From positions 1 through 64,000 of the forward strand of contig JAOXFI010000019.1 of assembly GCA_029232285.1 (NCBI GenBank): 64,000 nt of DNA. The letters are read 5' to 3'. Position 1 is the stretch's first letter. The number at the start of each line of letters is the position of its first letter. The position numbers and the translations under genes were made by a program. Positions 1 through 10,822 of the stretch are shown piece after piece. The notes below the pieces were generated by a model that ran no database searches, was not told the origin of the DNA, and saw only the letters and a list, made by a program, of their open reading frames with translations. The stretch is from Agmasoma carcini (nom. nud.). Lineage: Eukaryota; Microsporidia; Thelohaniidae.

Positions 1-190
1 CATGTAACCATCACTATTACCATCACTACCTATGACTAACCATCACTGACCATGTAACCATCACTATTACCATCACTACCTATGACTAACCATCACTGAC
101 CATGTAACCATCACTATTACCATCACTGACCACGACTAACTATGTAACCATCACCGTGTAACCATATCTTACCATCACTGACCATGATAT
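1..190. repeat. 50-bp tandem repeat plus related CCATCAC/TGACCATG satellite
   Basis: A 50-base unit starting CATGTAACCATCACTATTAC runs from 1-50, repeats at 51-100 and continues partly to about 130. It then degrades into shorter CCATCAC and TGACCATG pieces up to about 190. The window starts inside the array, so its true length is unknown. The unit is made of smaller ACCATCACT and GACTAACC blocks, as in other intergenic repeats of this window. No coding function is seen. Confidence 0.9.
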
Positions 191-232
191 TTATAAATTA
201 GTATAAAAACCCAAAATTAACTAAAAATTATT

Positions 233-877
233 TTATTGTGAAATGCTAAAACTATGAAACATGTCAATCAATCTTCGTAACAGATCTTCATCTTCTAACT
301 TAACATCATCAAATTGACCATCTTCTTCCATTTTAAGTCTTCTCATTCCCATATGCTTAGTAAATGCACCGAATAATTGACTGTTAGAATTAATACATTC
401 ACTCCATTTAAGGCTAGGCCTTTCTTTAAATATATGAGAAGTTAAACACTTATTATCACTTATTAATTTAAAAAGATGTTTTTTCTGATAATTAGGATCG
501 ATTTTAAGATAAATTTTTTTTCTTAAATTAAATTTTCTAGCCTTTGAATGACGTATGCTAGATTCAGTATCACTAGGATTGAATACATAATTAGGGTCTT
601 CTTTGTAGTGTTTTATGAATTTGAGACTTGATCCTTCTCTTATTGAATATTTATTTTCAGCTTCCAACATAAATTCTTTGTCTCCTAAGAATTTAAAAAG
701 TTGATTTTTAAATGTGGCTAGACTCAATGGCATTAGTTTAAGAGCCAAGTTATTTGGGTCTAAGTTATCGCGTTGAGTAGTGAATGCATGATCTGGGAAT
801 TGATATGGGAGAACCAGATATTGAGGTCTTGTTTGTAGGAGAGCTTTGCTAGTAAATACTAAATTTACGAAGAACAT
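233..877 (-). CDS. Hypothetical 214-residue protein
   Basis: An open frame of 214 codons with no family I recognise. The protein is lysine-rich and rather basic in the middle (residues about 105-145) and has an acidic stretch near the C-terminus (EEDGQFDDVKLEDEDLL). I see no transmembrane segment or zinc ligand pattern. The start at 877 is preceded directly by AAATTTAAAT, which fits the start signal of its neighbours, although the CC element is missing. The stop codon TAA lies inside an AATAAA signal (CAATAAAAT), as for the conserved genes here. It lies 53 bases downstream of eL43 on the same strand. Both signals argue that it is a real host gene. Its function is unknown. Confidence 0.75.
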   Translation of the reverse strand: MFFVNLVFTSKALLQTRPQYLVLPYQFPDHAFTTQRDNLDPNNLALKLMPLSLATFKNQLFKFLGDKEFMLEAENKYSIREGSSLKFIKHYKEDPNYVFNPSDTESSIRHSKARKFNLRKKIYLKIDPNYQKKHLFKLISDNKCLTSHIFKERPSLKWSECINSNSQLFGAFTKHMGMRRLKMEEDGQFDDVKLEDEDLLRRLIDMFHSFSISQ

Positions 878-930
878 ATTTAAATTTAATAAAAAAAAAA
901 TTATTTATAATATTTGAAACTTATGTTTTA

Positions 931-1209
931 TTATTGTTTGTTAGCTGAGAGAGCGCTGTTGAATTTTCTTTGAGCTGGACTGCTTGGAGCGAAAGCAGCA
1001 CCTGCAAATGTGTGTAGACATGATCTACAGTTCCATATGCCGACTACTGTTCTTCTTACGTTCTTTTTACCACAGTTAGAGCATTCATATTTAGCCTTTT
1101 GTTGTTCTTCTATGGCTTTGACTCTCTTTCTGATTGTTGAACCGTATCTTGCACCATACTTACCAGCACATCCTACCTTTTTGGTTCCTCCTGTTTTCTT
1201 TGAAGACAT
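931..1209 (-). CDS. RPL43: 60S ribosomal protein eL43 (L37A/L43)
   Basis: The 92-residue product has the full length of eL43. This is a component of the large cytosolic ribosomal subunit that binds rRNA through a zinc ribbon. The four ligands are visible as C43-x2-C46 and C61-x2-C64, and the N-terminal block with [19 protein letters not shown] is characteristic of the family. The start codon is preceded by AAAATTTTATCCA, matching the AAATTT-plus-CC signal of other genes in the window. AATAAA follows directly after the stop (TAATAAAA). The opposite-strand frame over the same bases (1010-1216) is only its shadow. It is the most secure gene of the left island. Confidence 0.98.
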   Translation of the reverse strand: MSSKKTGGTKKVGCAGKYGARYGSTIRKRVKAIEEQQKAKYECSNCGKKNVRRTVVGIWNCRSCLHTFAGAAFAPSSPAQRKFNSALSANKQ

Positions 1210-1259
1210 TGGATAAAATTTTTGTAAAAAATTTTATAATTAAAAAAAATTTATGATTT

Positions 1260-1520
1260 AATTAAAAAGAAAATATTATAAATTATATAAATATTGAAGA
1301 TATAATTATTATAAATATATAAGTATAAATATATTATAAATATGTAAGTATAAATTATATATAAATATATAAACATATAAGTATAAGTTATATATAAATA
1401 TATAAATACTATAAGTATAAATATATTAGTATTATAAATATATAAATACTATAAATATTATAAATATAAATATTTGTATTATAAATATAAATACTATAAA
1501 ACATAATATAAATAATATAA
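1260..1520. repeat. Low-complexity ATAAATAT repeat tract
   Basis: About 260 bases between two divergently transcribed genes consist almost only of ATAAATATATAAGTATA-type words, with irregular 8-12 base periodicity. No G+C-containing motif or gene is seen. The promoters of eL43 and of the plus-strand gene at 1544 must lie at its edges. Confidence 0.8.
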
Positions 1521-1543
1521 ATAATTTTTTTTGTTTTTGAAAT

Positions 1544-1912
1544 ATGTTTTCTTTATTTTTTATAATTTATGCATCTGTAGGTTTTATATATGACAAAACA
1601 AGTGATGAAGTACTTAATGATGGAGTTAATCCAACGATATTTCATATAAATAATGAAGGAAGGACTAGAAAAGGTGATTATTTTATTGAAAAAAATAATA
1701 AAAAAATTTTTATTAGTAAAAATAAAAAAAAACTTTTTGATGAGCACATTTTAAAATTTGTGCCATATGAAATTGTTTATGAAATATACAAAGAATTGTT
1801 AAAAAGACCTAAAGAAGGTGATTTAATGTCAAAAGTTGTATCTGTAATAGAAAATGAAGGATTATTGCCTGATTTAAGAACTTTAGAACATTTGACAAGT
1901 TATTTGAATTGA
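1544..1912 (+). CDS. Small putative secreted protein, unknown function
   Basis: A 122-codon frame whose product begins with a hydrophobic stretch (MFSLFFIIYASVGF, residues 1-14) that looks like a short signal peptide. A lysine-rich hydrophilic body follows. It matches no family that I recognise. The frame is supported by the AATAAA signal placed 3 bases after its TGA stop (1915-1920), exactly where the conserved genes carry it. The upstream TTTTTTTTGTTTTTGAAAT lacks a clear AAATTT/CC start signal, so the start is less certain than for other genes. It lies at the border between the left gene island and the transposon-rich interior. It could be a lineage-specific secreted protein, which is common in microsporidia, but this is inference. 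Confidence 0.6.
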   Translation: MFSLFFIIYASVGFIYDKTSDEVLNDGVNPTIFHINNEGRTRKGDYFIEKNNKKIFISKNKKKLFDEHILKFVPYEIVYEIYKELLKRPKEGDLMSKVVSVIENEGLLPDLRTLEHLTSYLN

Positions 1913-2001
1913 TAAATAAATGTTTAACTTAAATATGTAACTTAAATATGTAACTAACTAATGTAACTAACTAACCTGACTAACATTGCACTAATCACAT
2001 A

Positions 2002-2136
2002 ACATTATATCTTATACCATTATATCATATACCATTATATCATATACCATTATATCAGATTCCATTATATCAGATTCCATTATATCAAATTCCATTATAT
2101 CAAATTCCACTATATCAAATACCATTATATCACATT
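2002..2136. repeat. 15-bp tandem repeat, nine units
   Basis: Nine consecutive 15-base units of the form CCATTATATCANATN, with starts at 2002, 2017, 2032 and so on to 2122. Variants change mainly at positions 12-15 (CATATA, CAGATT, CAAATT), with neighbouring units most alike, as expected from local duplication. The preceding 1920-2000 contains TAACTTAAATATG and AACTAAC words of similar style. Confidence 0.9.
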
Positions 2137-3699
2137 CTACTATCATATAACATTCTATTAATTCATATTAAAGTAATTTTATAACTCTTTCCTATGATTA
2201 AACACTCTATAATAACTTTATATATTTTTACTAATCATGTACGATACACTAAACATCTTCTCTAATTTCAATAATTTGTTTTTATAACTAAATAAATAAA
2301 GTTTTATATTTATGTTGAACTTTCGATATTAAAATAAATATTATTATTATAATAAGAAATAAAGTAGTATCGATTGTAAATATAAATAATAAACATAGAT
2401 TTGTCTTATTTTATAAAAATTTTGATATAAGAACTAGATTAGTGATATTAAGTACATCTTTAAGAAAAGGTGCCTGTCTATCGATTGCATACCAGTTTTT
2501 TACCCTACAGTCATGCTTTAGATCAATTATACCTTGTTTCAAATGTTAGAATGTAGGGATGTGTACTCTTTACAAAGTTTAACACTTTATTAATAATTCT
2601 TAAATAATTGAAAATTTTTAAAATAAATTTAATAAATAATTATAAAAATTTTCAATTATTTTAATATCATAAAAATTATGAAGAAGTATACGTAATTTAT
2701 TACAATATAAATAGTTTAATATTTTATCATGCAATCTTGTTTATTATATTAGAAAAGTATACAATGTGGTATTCGATTGATCACTATAATTTATTTATTA
2801 GCATTAAAATTGTATCAATCAAAATATTTAATATTTTTATATCATATTGTGGTAAATTTATAAGTTGAGAATATTTTATTTGATAAAAAATCTTAATAAG
2901 TTACAAGAGAAAAATATTAAAAATTATAAATGCAATCTTATTGTATCAGTGATGAAGGATAATGGTCAAATTGATAGGACTTATTTAATCAATCAATAAT
3001 AAGTTATTAGATATAATAATTACTATGATAGAACGTTTATAACTAGGAGTAAATGTTAGTAAAAATAATTTTTTGTTTATATTTTCATATACAAATTTTT
3101 TAATAAGTTTATTATTGAAATCAAGTTCAAAAATAATATAAAAATAATTTTACATTATTTTGACTAAATAAATCTTCATAACAGCAAAATACTTAATATA
3201 AACTAAAGAGTGGGTTTAATGATTTATATAATTTTAAAATGATGTGACAAAGACAGTTAAAATCAAAAGAAAAAATTGTAAAATAAACAGAAATTTTTGG
3301 GTTTTTTGAGACTGTTACATGCATAATTTAAGATAAATAATATAATGAAATAATTGATAAATTTGTTTTAAAAGTATTAAATCAATCTGGCATGAGTGAA
3401 GGTCTCACAATTATTTAAATACTCTTGAGATAATAAAGATATATTATATAGATTTTGATATAACATGTCTTACTAAATAATATTTTTTTAGTATTAATGA
3501 TTTCGTTCAAATTTTACAATTTTAGATATAATACTTAAATTCATAAATTAAGAATTAATTATCTTTGTTTCTAGCATTATCTCTCACCACCAATTTTTAT
3601 TGGATTCATGAATGGTGAATATGGTGTTATATAAAACAATTCAAGTACTTTTTAATAGCAAATAACAACATGTTTATCTTTAATTTTAATTTATCAAAA
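2137..3699. other. AT-rich stretch without recognisable gene
   Basis: I find no open frame with protein-like content and no transposase or reverse-transcriptase motif on either strand. It is probably decayed mobile DNA or spacer. Confidence 0.5.
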
Positions 3700-4560
3700 A
3701 TAGATTATTCGTTTTCAGAATTTTTTTAGGTATGAAATCATATTCCTAGACATGTTATTAAAATTTCCATCAATTAGATTCAAGAATGATGATTAAGGTG
3801 AAAGAATTAAGATTTAATACCTTTTTAACTTATAATATGTTTAATATAAAACATTTTGTGGATTCGGGCATTATCTATGATTAAGACGAAAAAACCGTTA
3901 CGTAGTACTTTAATTTTACCAGTAGATATAAGAGAAAATTGTATAAGATAATGCCTTTGTATTATGATTATAATAAATCAAACCTGATCTAGCATATGCA
4001 ACATAAATGCTTAATTTTCTGAACGCATAGCAGTGAAATTGTATAAGGCTTTGTTCCTCGCAAATACAATCCTTTCTTGGTTCTCAGAGAAAGACTTAAA
4101 CTTATTTTTTTAAGAAACACCACATTGTTATCTGAAAATTTAAGTATTGTTGGTTTTAAATTCTGTAAAATATACTCTTTCTTTTCAATGTTGCCAGGTA
4201 AGTTTATACCATCTACAAACCTGATCATATGCCAAGAGAATAGTGCATTTCGTCTATCATCTGTAAAATCGTAATACTAACAAGCTCTTCTTAATCTTTA
4301 TTTATAAGTTAATATCAGGATTCTCATCAGCAGCTCCTCGTATATATTGTTTTTAACATTCCTTTTCGGCCCATCATATATCCTCAACTGATCCATTTTC
4401 ATTCAGTCTTGATTTAAACCTTCTTATTATAGAATCAATAATTTTATAATTAACAACTTAAGATTAAGCTATATCGACTTTAGTAACATCACCCTTGAAT
4501 CGGTCGAATGTCATTTTTCACATTTCTTTGGTTTTTCTCACTATAACCATGGGTAAAATT
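3700..4560 (-). pseudogene. IS630/DDE_3-type transposase relic, copy A
   Basis: Read on the minus strand with frameshifts and stops, this stretch keeps the order of an IS630-Tc1-mariner type transposase. A helix-turn-helix region (VIDSIIRRFKSRLNENGS, about 4410-4450) is followed by GAADENPDINL (about 4320-4350). Next comes the first catalytic block, NNVVFLKKISLSLSLRTKKG followed by RGTKPY (about 4040-4150), where the expected acidic pair after VFL is already lost. The second catalytic block IIDNARIHK lies near 3870-3900. The longest open piece is 3989-4228. A second open frame at 4647-4934 on the same strand may belong to its N-terminus, but I could not match it. The element is clearly inactive. 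Confidence 0.75.
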
Positions 4561-4569
4561 GAAAAGAAT

Positions 4570-6258
4570 TTAAAAGTGATTTAATGTAATAAAACTATAT
4601 TTAATATTGTTATTCAAAAAATATGGCTTTAATTTGTTTTATGATTTCAAAGGAATAGAAGTATCCGAATTCCAAATTGTTTAAACGAAAACAGAGTTAA
4701 ATTATACAAATTAGTCAGCAAGCCCGATCTCGGCGTGTTGTATTCTTCTCTTGTATTCATAAGGTGTACTGAATAGTTTTTTAATACTTTTATGGTCAAA
4801 ATATTCAATGAAGTGTAAGAGGCAAATCTTTTTAAGCGAGACATCAGAAGCAGTGTCCACGACAATATCTTTGAAGACCCGCACAATTTATTAACAAAAA
4901 TATTCATAATTTTTATATATGCAAAAATTGACAAAAATTAAATTTGATTGAAATATATATATTTGTGAAAAATACCATAATTATCTATTAACAATTAAGT
5001 ATAAACACAAACATTACAATTCTAATAAGCTTATTAAAGTATTAAAGTTCAATAACTGTTGATCTAGCCATATATTGTTTTTCATTTTCTAAACGTAGTT
5101 CATAACACCTATAACCACCATTGTCTCCTGATAAACAAAAATTGAAAAGATAATGTCTTACAATTGTTAATATCGTTTGATGTGGTATTTTGAAGATCTA
5201 TGCGATTCACATTATCAATTACATAATATGTTTTTTTGCTATTATTCTCTTGTTATCTTTCTGTTATACTTTTTTGCTGGGTGTCAAAAATGTTTTTAAT
5301 TAAATTATTATAATGATAGAAGCCCGCCTTAATTTGATATCAACAATTATATAAATAAAATTTTTAAGAAAAAACAACAGTAATAAATGGAGAGGAAGCG
5401 ACTCGCATCGAGTAGAGTTGTAGCCGTTTTCAACAAAGAGAATTATAACATAATTTTTAAAAAATGGTTAGACCGATTTTGAGAAAATTTCAGTTGTTTT
5501 TAAAATTTAAAAACAAGCTAACACCTTAATAATCTACTATTATTGAATTTTTCTTTATATACAAAATAATTTATTTGTTTTTATCAATATTATAATAAGA
5601 CCAGACCATTTTTCCATTTTTTCTTTTATTATTTAATATTAATCATCTTCTTCTATATCTAACAATAAACATTCTAATATACAACGATTGGTTTATAATT
5701 TCTTGAAGTTTAGGCGATATTATTGTTCCAAGATTCTAATATATTACATGTAAATTAATATTGTTAAAAAATAATAATTTGTTAGAATTTTAAAGCATAA
5801 AATTTTGTATTTATACATGTAAATTAATATTGTTAAAAAATAATAATTTGTTAGAGTTTTTGGGTTTGTATATATATTTCAAAAACCTCAAATAACACAT
5901 TATTTTATACTCGAGTGATTATAGGGTTTTAAATCAAAAACCCAAAATTTCCGAAAAAAACAAATAAAAGTTTTGAAACCATAAATTAAAAACCGAAATT
6001 TTATAAATATTTTTGAAAATAAAAAATTACATGTATTAATAAAGTAATTTTATGTTTTTTTAATTATGTATTTAAATATTAAAATGTGATTTTTTTTACA
6101 TTTTCCCATTTTAAACGGGAAAAGGTATATATTAATATGAGTAATTATTTAAAAAAATGTCGAACCATTTTTAAATATAAAGATCATCTGATACATTTAT
6201 TGTGCAGTTTGTGTTTTGAAAAAAAATCATTAATGTAATATTGCTTTTCAATTTATTG
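4570..6258. other. Unassigned stretch with a possible integrase C-terminus
   Basis: The minus-strand frame at about 5045-5130 reads GDNGGYRCYELRLEN, then KQYMARSTVIEL and a stop. This is reminiscent of the C-terminal tail of an integrase but is too short to assign. A small hairpin TTTTCCC...GGGAAAA lies at about 6102-6124. Nothing else is recognised. Confidence 0.35.
5745..5855. repeat. 42-bp exact direct repeat, 69-base spacing
   Basis: The 42 bases at 5745-5786 (starting TACATGTAAATTAATATTG) recur without a change at 5814-5855. In a region where everything else is decayed, two identical copies point to a recent tandem duplication of a 69-base unit. Confidence 0.85.
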
Positions 6259-6445
6259 TTGTGATATCACTATCTGATCATGTTAACACAATAGAAAGGT
6301 GACACAGCAAACTCATTGGTTGTAGCAAAGTAGTAGAAAGTATTTAAGCTGAAAGACCTCACTAAGAAAAAAATGAATACAATAAACACATTCAGAAACT
6401 ATAAATCAAAAATTATTGCCACAGGTCAATAGGCTTATTCTCTAA
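6259..6445 (+). repeat. 5' LTR of the Ty3/Gypsy element
   Basis: It begins TGTGATATCACTATCTGATC and shares with the copy at 9804 the ordered words ATCAC-T-TCTGATCATG, AGTA...AAG, ACACATTCAGAAA, ACAGGTCAA and TTCTCT. The end is approximate, because the last shared word is near 6442. Confidence 0.75.
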
Positions 6446-6479
6446 TATTATAAATTCATTTTAATTAAAAGGCCAAAAA

Positions 6480-7200
6480 CTGATTATGAAAAATGCGGTT
6501 TTCTACATTTTAGAGGGTACAGATATTTTACTTTAAAAGAAACTTACTAAATTATGTAACCTCGAAGACCAGGACATAGTAAATTGGTATACAGAATTTG
6601 AAAATGTTGCTAAATTCTGTAACTGGTACGATAAACCAGAATAAACATGCTCAAACTCCTATTATATATTAATATAGAGCAAAATAATAAATCTAAAAAT
6701 TATAATATTTAGTACCATCCTGAAGTTGAAATATTCAGCATACAAAGAACACGTTTACCTTTAAAGGGTAAAAAGAATTAGCCAAATACCATTTCTATAT
6801 ATCAGAGAATACTTAGAAGAAATAAAATATTTACAAAATATCTAGGATATTGCAAGGATTGGAATGATGATGAAATAGAGAAAAATATAAAAGTGGTTTT
6901 ATTTTAAAACCTGACAAGAGAAACGAAATTCGTTCAAATAACGCTAAAGTGTTCTAAGAGAGATGAAATTTTGAATTTATTAAAATAACTGAAGTGGTAG
7001 AAAATAAATAGCGTTAGACAACAAGAAACATTAAATTACATTTGAAATTTAAAATCTAAAAGGTGCAAAATTCATAAGATGAAATCACATAATACAGAAG
7101 AAATAAAGACAAAAAAAGAGAGGAAAAATTTAATTTATTTTTGAGAGGCCAAAAAGGTTTCATTATTAGAAAAAATGAAGTAAATGTTTTGATAAAAAAA
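6480..7200 (+). pseudogene. gag relic of the Ty3/Gypsy element
   Basis: Near 6560-6645 the plus strand reads DQDIVNWYTEFENVAKFCNW. This is the WY..FE..A...W signature of Ty3-type capsid (retrotrans_gag) proteins. The rest of the region is lysine- and asparagine-rich with stops. No zinc knuckle was found here. Confidence 0.6.
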
Positions 7201-7767
7201 ACAAGATTGCTAAAAATCATAGATCCTAAATAAATTAGCAAAAATCTAAAATTTTATCCTAAATTTACCATCTTGCAATTTTAAATCTATTAAAGGCACA
7301 TGGCTAGTTTTTTTTAGAATCACTAGAAATAAAGTTTATATTTGATTTTCTAAACTTTATTGAAATTAAAACAGCTCTGCATGTGTTGAAACTGAGATTA
7401 ATGAAATCATCTTAAATATTGGTTTAGATATGAAACATGAGGTAATCATTGACTTTGCACAAAGTCATTCATCACCTTTAACCACACTCTTGAACATTTT
7501 TGGGTGTTATATTAGAAGAGTATGTATTATTTTTCTCTGAATAAATAAATTAACGAAACTGAGTAAAACAAATTATTATTCATTGGTAAACATTGATAAA
7601 AAACTTATAATATGAAATTTATACCACACACCCTTTTCTTCGACAAAAAATATACTATTCCATCAAAGTTAGAAGAGAAACAAGAAAATTTGTAAAAGAC
7701 TTAGAAATGGTATAAAAACACACTTAAAATCGAAGTATGCTAGTCAAACTTATCCAATTGTAAAAGA

Positions 7768-8096
7768 AAAAAGGATAATCACTTCATAGTTAACCATAGA
7801 GACTTGAACAAGCTAACAGTATCAGAACAATTTTCAATAGCGAGAATAAAAGATTTTAAATTCTTAAAATATATTCTAGAATTAATCTTATAATCTAGAT
7901 ATTACCAGATATAGATGTCTGAAGAATCAATTCCTTATACGACATTTGTACTATATAAGAATCACTAAAGGTTTACCCGTATGTCATTTGGTTTGAGCAA
8001 TGCATCTTTAACCTTTTAGCGTGTTATTTAATGAATGTTTAATGGAATTCGCTTTTTTAAGAATATATATTAATGACATTCTAGTATTTAATAAAA
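7768..8096 (+). pseudogene. Reverse transcriptase relic (Ty3/Gypsy)
   Basis: From 7768 the plus strand reads KKDNHFIVNHRDLNKLTVSE, the classic Ty3/Gypsy finger motif. This is followed by a decayed YYQI...EESIP, then FTRMSFGLSNASLTF (near 7973-8020), and finally RIYINDILVF (near 8062-8093). The last corresponds to the Y-x-D-D catalytic block, with the first of the two Asp changed to Asn. Several stops and at least two frameshifts break it. Confidence 0.88.
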
Positions 8097-8419
8097 TATA
8101 ACTTAGTATTTGGAACACGTTATAGTAATAATTGATATACTTTATAATTGCAACTCAAACATAAATTTTAAAAAGTTTTCTTTGTTGTGAAAGAGGTATA
8201 AGCCCAATACGTAACTTAAGCTTTTTAATTAGACTATAGTATTTTAAGACAAAAACCACACTCTTTTCTAAGGTATTTGAATTGAATTTGGTTGTTTGTA
8301 TCTAATTTAAGCCTCCTTACTTAGCCATTATAAAACAAATCATTTGAAATTATAAATGTAAAATAAATGCTTTTAAAATTATATCATATGAATAACCGAA
8401 TCACTTTAAGCTATCCTTT

Positions 8420-8600
8420 TTATAAAATTGTTTCGAATTATACGTGGGTGCTTTAAATGTGGGTATAGAAAGCATTTTGAGGCTACTCGCAGAACCATAA
8501 ACTAAACTATTTGTCAAAAAGATGCGTTTTTCTATATAAAGAACATAACAAATTATAAAATAACCATTCAGGCAGAATGAATATATTTACAGACAGTTGT
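8420..8600 (+). pseudogene. RNase H relic of the Ty3/Gypsy element
   Basis: ELYVGALNVGIESILR, read around 8432-8485, corresponds to the TDAS-x-GIGAVL core of Ty3 RNase H. The catalytic Asp is replaced. Its position between RT and integrase supports the call. Confidence 0.6.
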
Positions 8601-8864
8601 AATAACATTCTTGACACAAACATTTGTCTTCACGTGTACCTAGGTAGAAAATGCTAATTAAGAAAATTACTGTGAGTTTTAACGCATTTACTATAACGAG
8701 TCTTTTTAGACATTATTTCTAAGACAAGGAATTAAAAATATTTGAAATAAACTGCATAACTTTTATATAAAACCAACAATTAAAGAAATTATTTAAAAGA
8801 CAAAATTCAATATTTATTTAAGCGGTACAAGATCTATCTAAAGAAAATAGTCAATAAACAATTA

Positions 8865-9470
8865 TATATCTGCATAAGAATCTAAAGCACCAAGGGCCAA
8901 CAAAATGTATGATACATTAAAGAATGAGATTAATAGTCAAAATACGATAGAGATGGGTAAATTGTAAAACATGTCACGAATGTCAAATTGAAAATTTTGA
9001 CAAGTTTAGAAATGGTAAAATAAAAGAAGTAAATAGCACTAGGACTTTATGGTTTTTTATCTTCTGATATAACAGGTTCTTTTAAATACAGACCAACAAT
9101 GTTAAGATTATTAATCTTTGGTTTGTTGCCATGCAAGATTATATCTCGAGATATACTAAAGTATTTCCTAAAAAGATAATATATTTCCCAACAATCATTT
9201 TATGTTTAGAGACGTGGATAAAAAATTCGAAAACCCAAAAATTTTATTAACAGATTGCGGAACGCAATATACAACATTCGAAACAAAACCATTTATTAAA
9301 AAACAATTTACACTATCATTTACATACCTTATAATACCACTCTTATGGCATTTCTGAGTGGGTAAACGCTACTATAAACAAATTATTAAAGAATTTTTAA
9401 AGAAGTTCTTTAAAAACTATTATTTGATGAGATAAGGATCGGTTAAATTTGACAGTACAAAAGTTTTTCA
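8865..9470 (+). pseudogene. Integrase relic (HHCC plus DDE core)
   Basis: The zinc-binding domain is seen as LHKNLKHQGPTKMYDTLKNE (from about 8869) followed by NCKTCHECQ (about 8960-8985), giving the H-H-C-C ligands. The core then shows SSDITGSF (about 9062-9085, first Asp), LLTDCGTQY (about 9243-9270, second Asp) and GISEWVNATINKLL (about 9346-9390, the Glu). All three catalytic acids are still readable although the frame is broken. Confidence 0.85.
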
Positions 9471-9803
9471 AATATACTCTATGTCAGATTATTACACAAG
9501 AGGCATTACTAATCCTAAAAAGTTTTAATTGATTGATAGTAAAACATAAGAAATGTAATAGGAGTTCAAAAATTAACAATGCAAGAAAGGCTAATAAATC
9601 AATGAACAAAGAATTAATTTATTTACACAAGTGGAACAAAAATCCTTATTCTTTATAAAATATGAGATAAAAATTATAAAGATACAGAAGACCCTACAAA
9701 ATTATTAAGAAAAAAGAATTAAAACATTTATTGCATAAAATGATACCATGAGAACAAGAACAAATATTAAAAATATAAAACGAAAATTATGAGAAGAGAT
9801 GAA

Positions 9804-9990
9804 TGTGGTATCACTTTCTGATCATGATAACACTGCAAGTTTAAAAAGGGTAGTAAAGAAGTAAAAAGTTTTTAAGCAGAAAAACTTTACGAAGAGAAAA
9901 GGTTAGAATATAAAAAACACATTCAGAAATCTGTGTTTCATAAATATTTAACTACAGGTCAAATAAGCCCGTTCTCTACGGTTGTATTTT
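9804..9990 (+). repeat. 3' LTR of the Ty3/Gypsy element
   Basis: Begins TGTGGTATCACTTTCTGATC and matches the 6259 copy in order, ending near the shared TTCTCT at about 9978. The distance between the two LTR starts is 3,545 bases. Confidence 0.75.
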
Positions 9991-10822
9991 TAAATATGCG
10001 TGAATCATTGATAAGAGAGATTGTAAATCCATGAATATAACATTTTTATTTATCAAAAAATATTTATAGCTCTAAAGAATAGTTTCTTCTGTGATTTGAA
10101 TCTTACCTTAAGTAACGCGCAAAAAAATTATGAATACATAGTTTAATGATATGAGAATATTTAGAGCCTTTAAAATTATTAATAATTCAAAGAATACAAT
10201 TTTAGAAATTTAATAATCGGCTATGTTTTTTTTCGAATTAAACGTTTTAGAATTTGGATCTAAATATTTATCTATGTTTGATGAAACAAAATGAAACCAC
10301 AAACAGAAGAGAATAAATGAGAACATAAAAATTGATATTTAGGCTTTTGTTATTGCTGATGGTAAATCAATGCCTTCAAAAGTATATATTGAGTATGTGT
10401 ATGATAAAAACGTTCTTCTCTATTTAGTGTATGTTGCTGAGGTTAAATAATTCCAGGATTTATCTTAAACTTGGTTCCGTTTATAAAATATTTAATAATA
10501 CTTTATGTTTTGTAAAAATATAGAGTATTATTGGCCCAAATTCAAGGCATGAATTAAAGAGAGAGTTGCTAACTACTAAACTAGAAATCTTCTTGTAGAA
10601 ATTATGTTAAAAGAAAGAACTCTGAGAAGTGATTTTGAACAAATATTTATAATATAAAAATCAATCAGAATTATTAAACTATATTTTAATTTATAACTTA
10701 TTTAGCTGATGAAAAGAAAGTATTTCTCAAAATAAATAAATTTTTTTTATCTTTTTGATTTTTTTAAAATGAAATATATAAATATTAAAATTACATGAAA
10801 AAAACATATAAAGTCTGTAATA
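9991..10822. other. AT-rich stretch, nothing recognised
   Basis: There is no protein motif on either strand. The stretch separates the Ty3/Gypsy element from the hairpin element. Confidence 0.5.

Larger units (their letters stand above)
6259..9990 (+). mobile_element. Degenerate Ty3/Gypsy LTR retrotransposon
   Basis: A complete but dead element of about 3.7 kb. Two related copies of an LTR-like sequence enclose, in order, gag, reverse transcriptase, RNase H and integrase. This is the Ty3/Gypsy order (RT before IN). Every domain carries stops and frameshifts, so no protein is made. I could not place the aspartic protease with confidence; it should lie near 7250-7700. Divergence between the two LTRs is high by eye, so the insertion is old. 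Confidence 0.88.

Noticed and set aside
1..190. Telomere repeat at the window start
   Set aside because: The 50-base unit is not a short G-rich telomeric word and resembles the other internal satellites.
1010..1216. 68-codon plus-strand frame
   Set aside because: It is the antisense shadow of eL43.
5045..5130. Minus-strand GDNGGYRCYELRLEN...STVIEL as an integrase C-terminus
   Set aside because: Too short, and no integrase core or LTR was found nearby. Mentioned only in the spacer entry.
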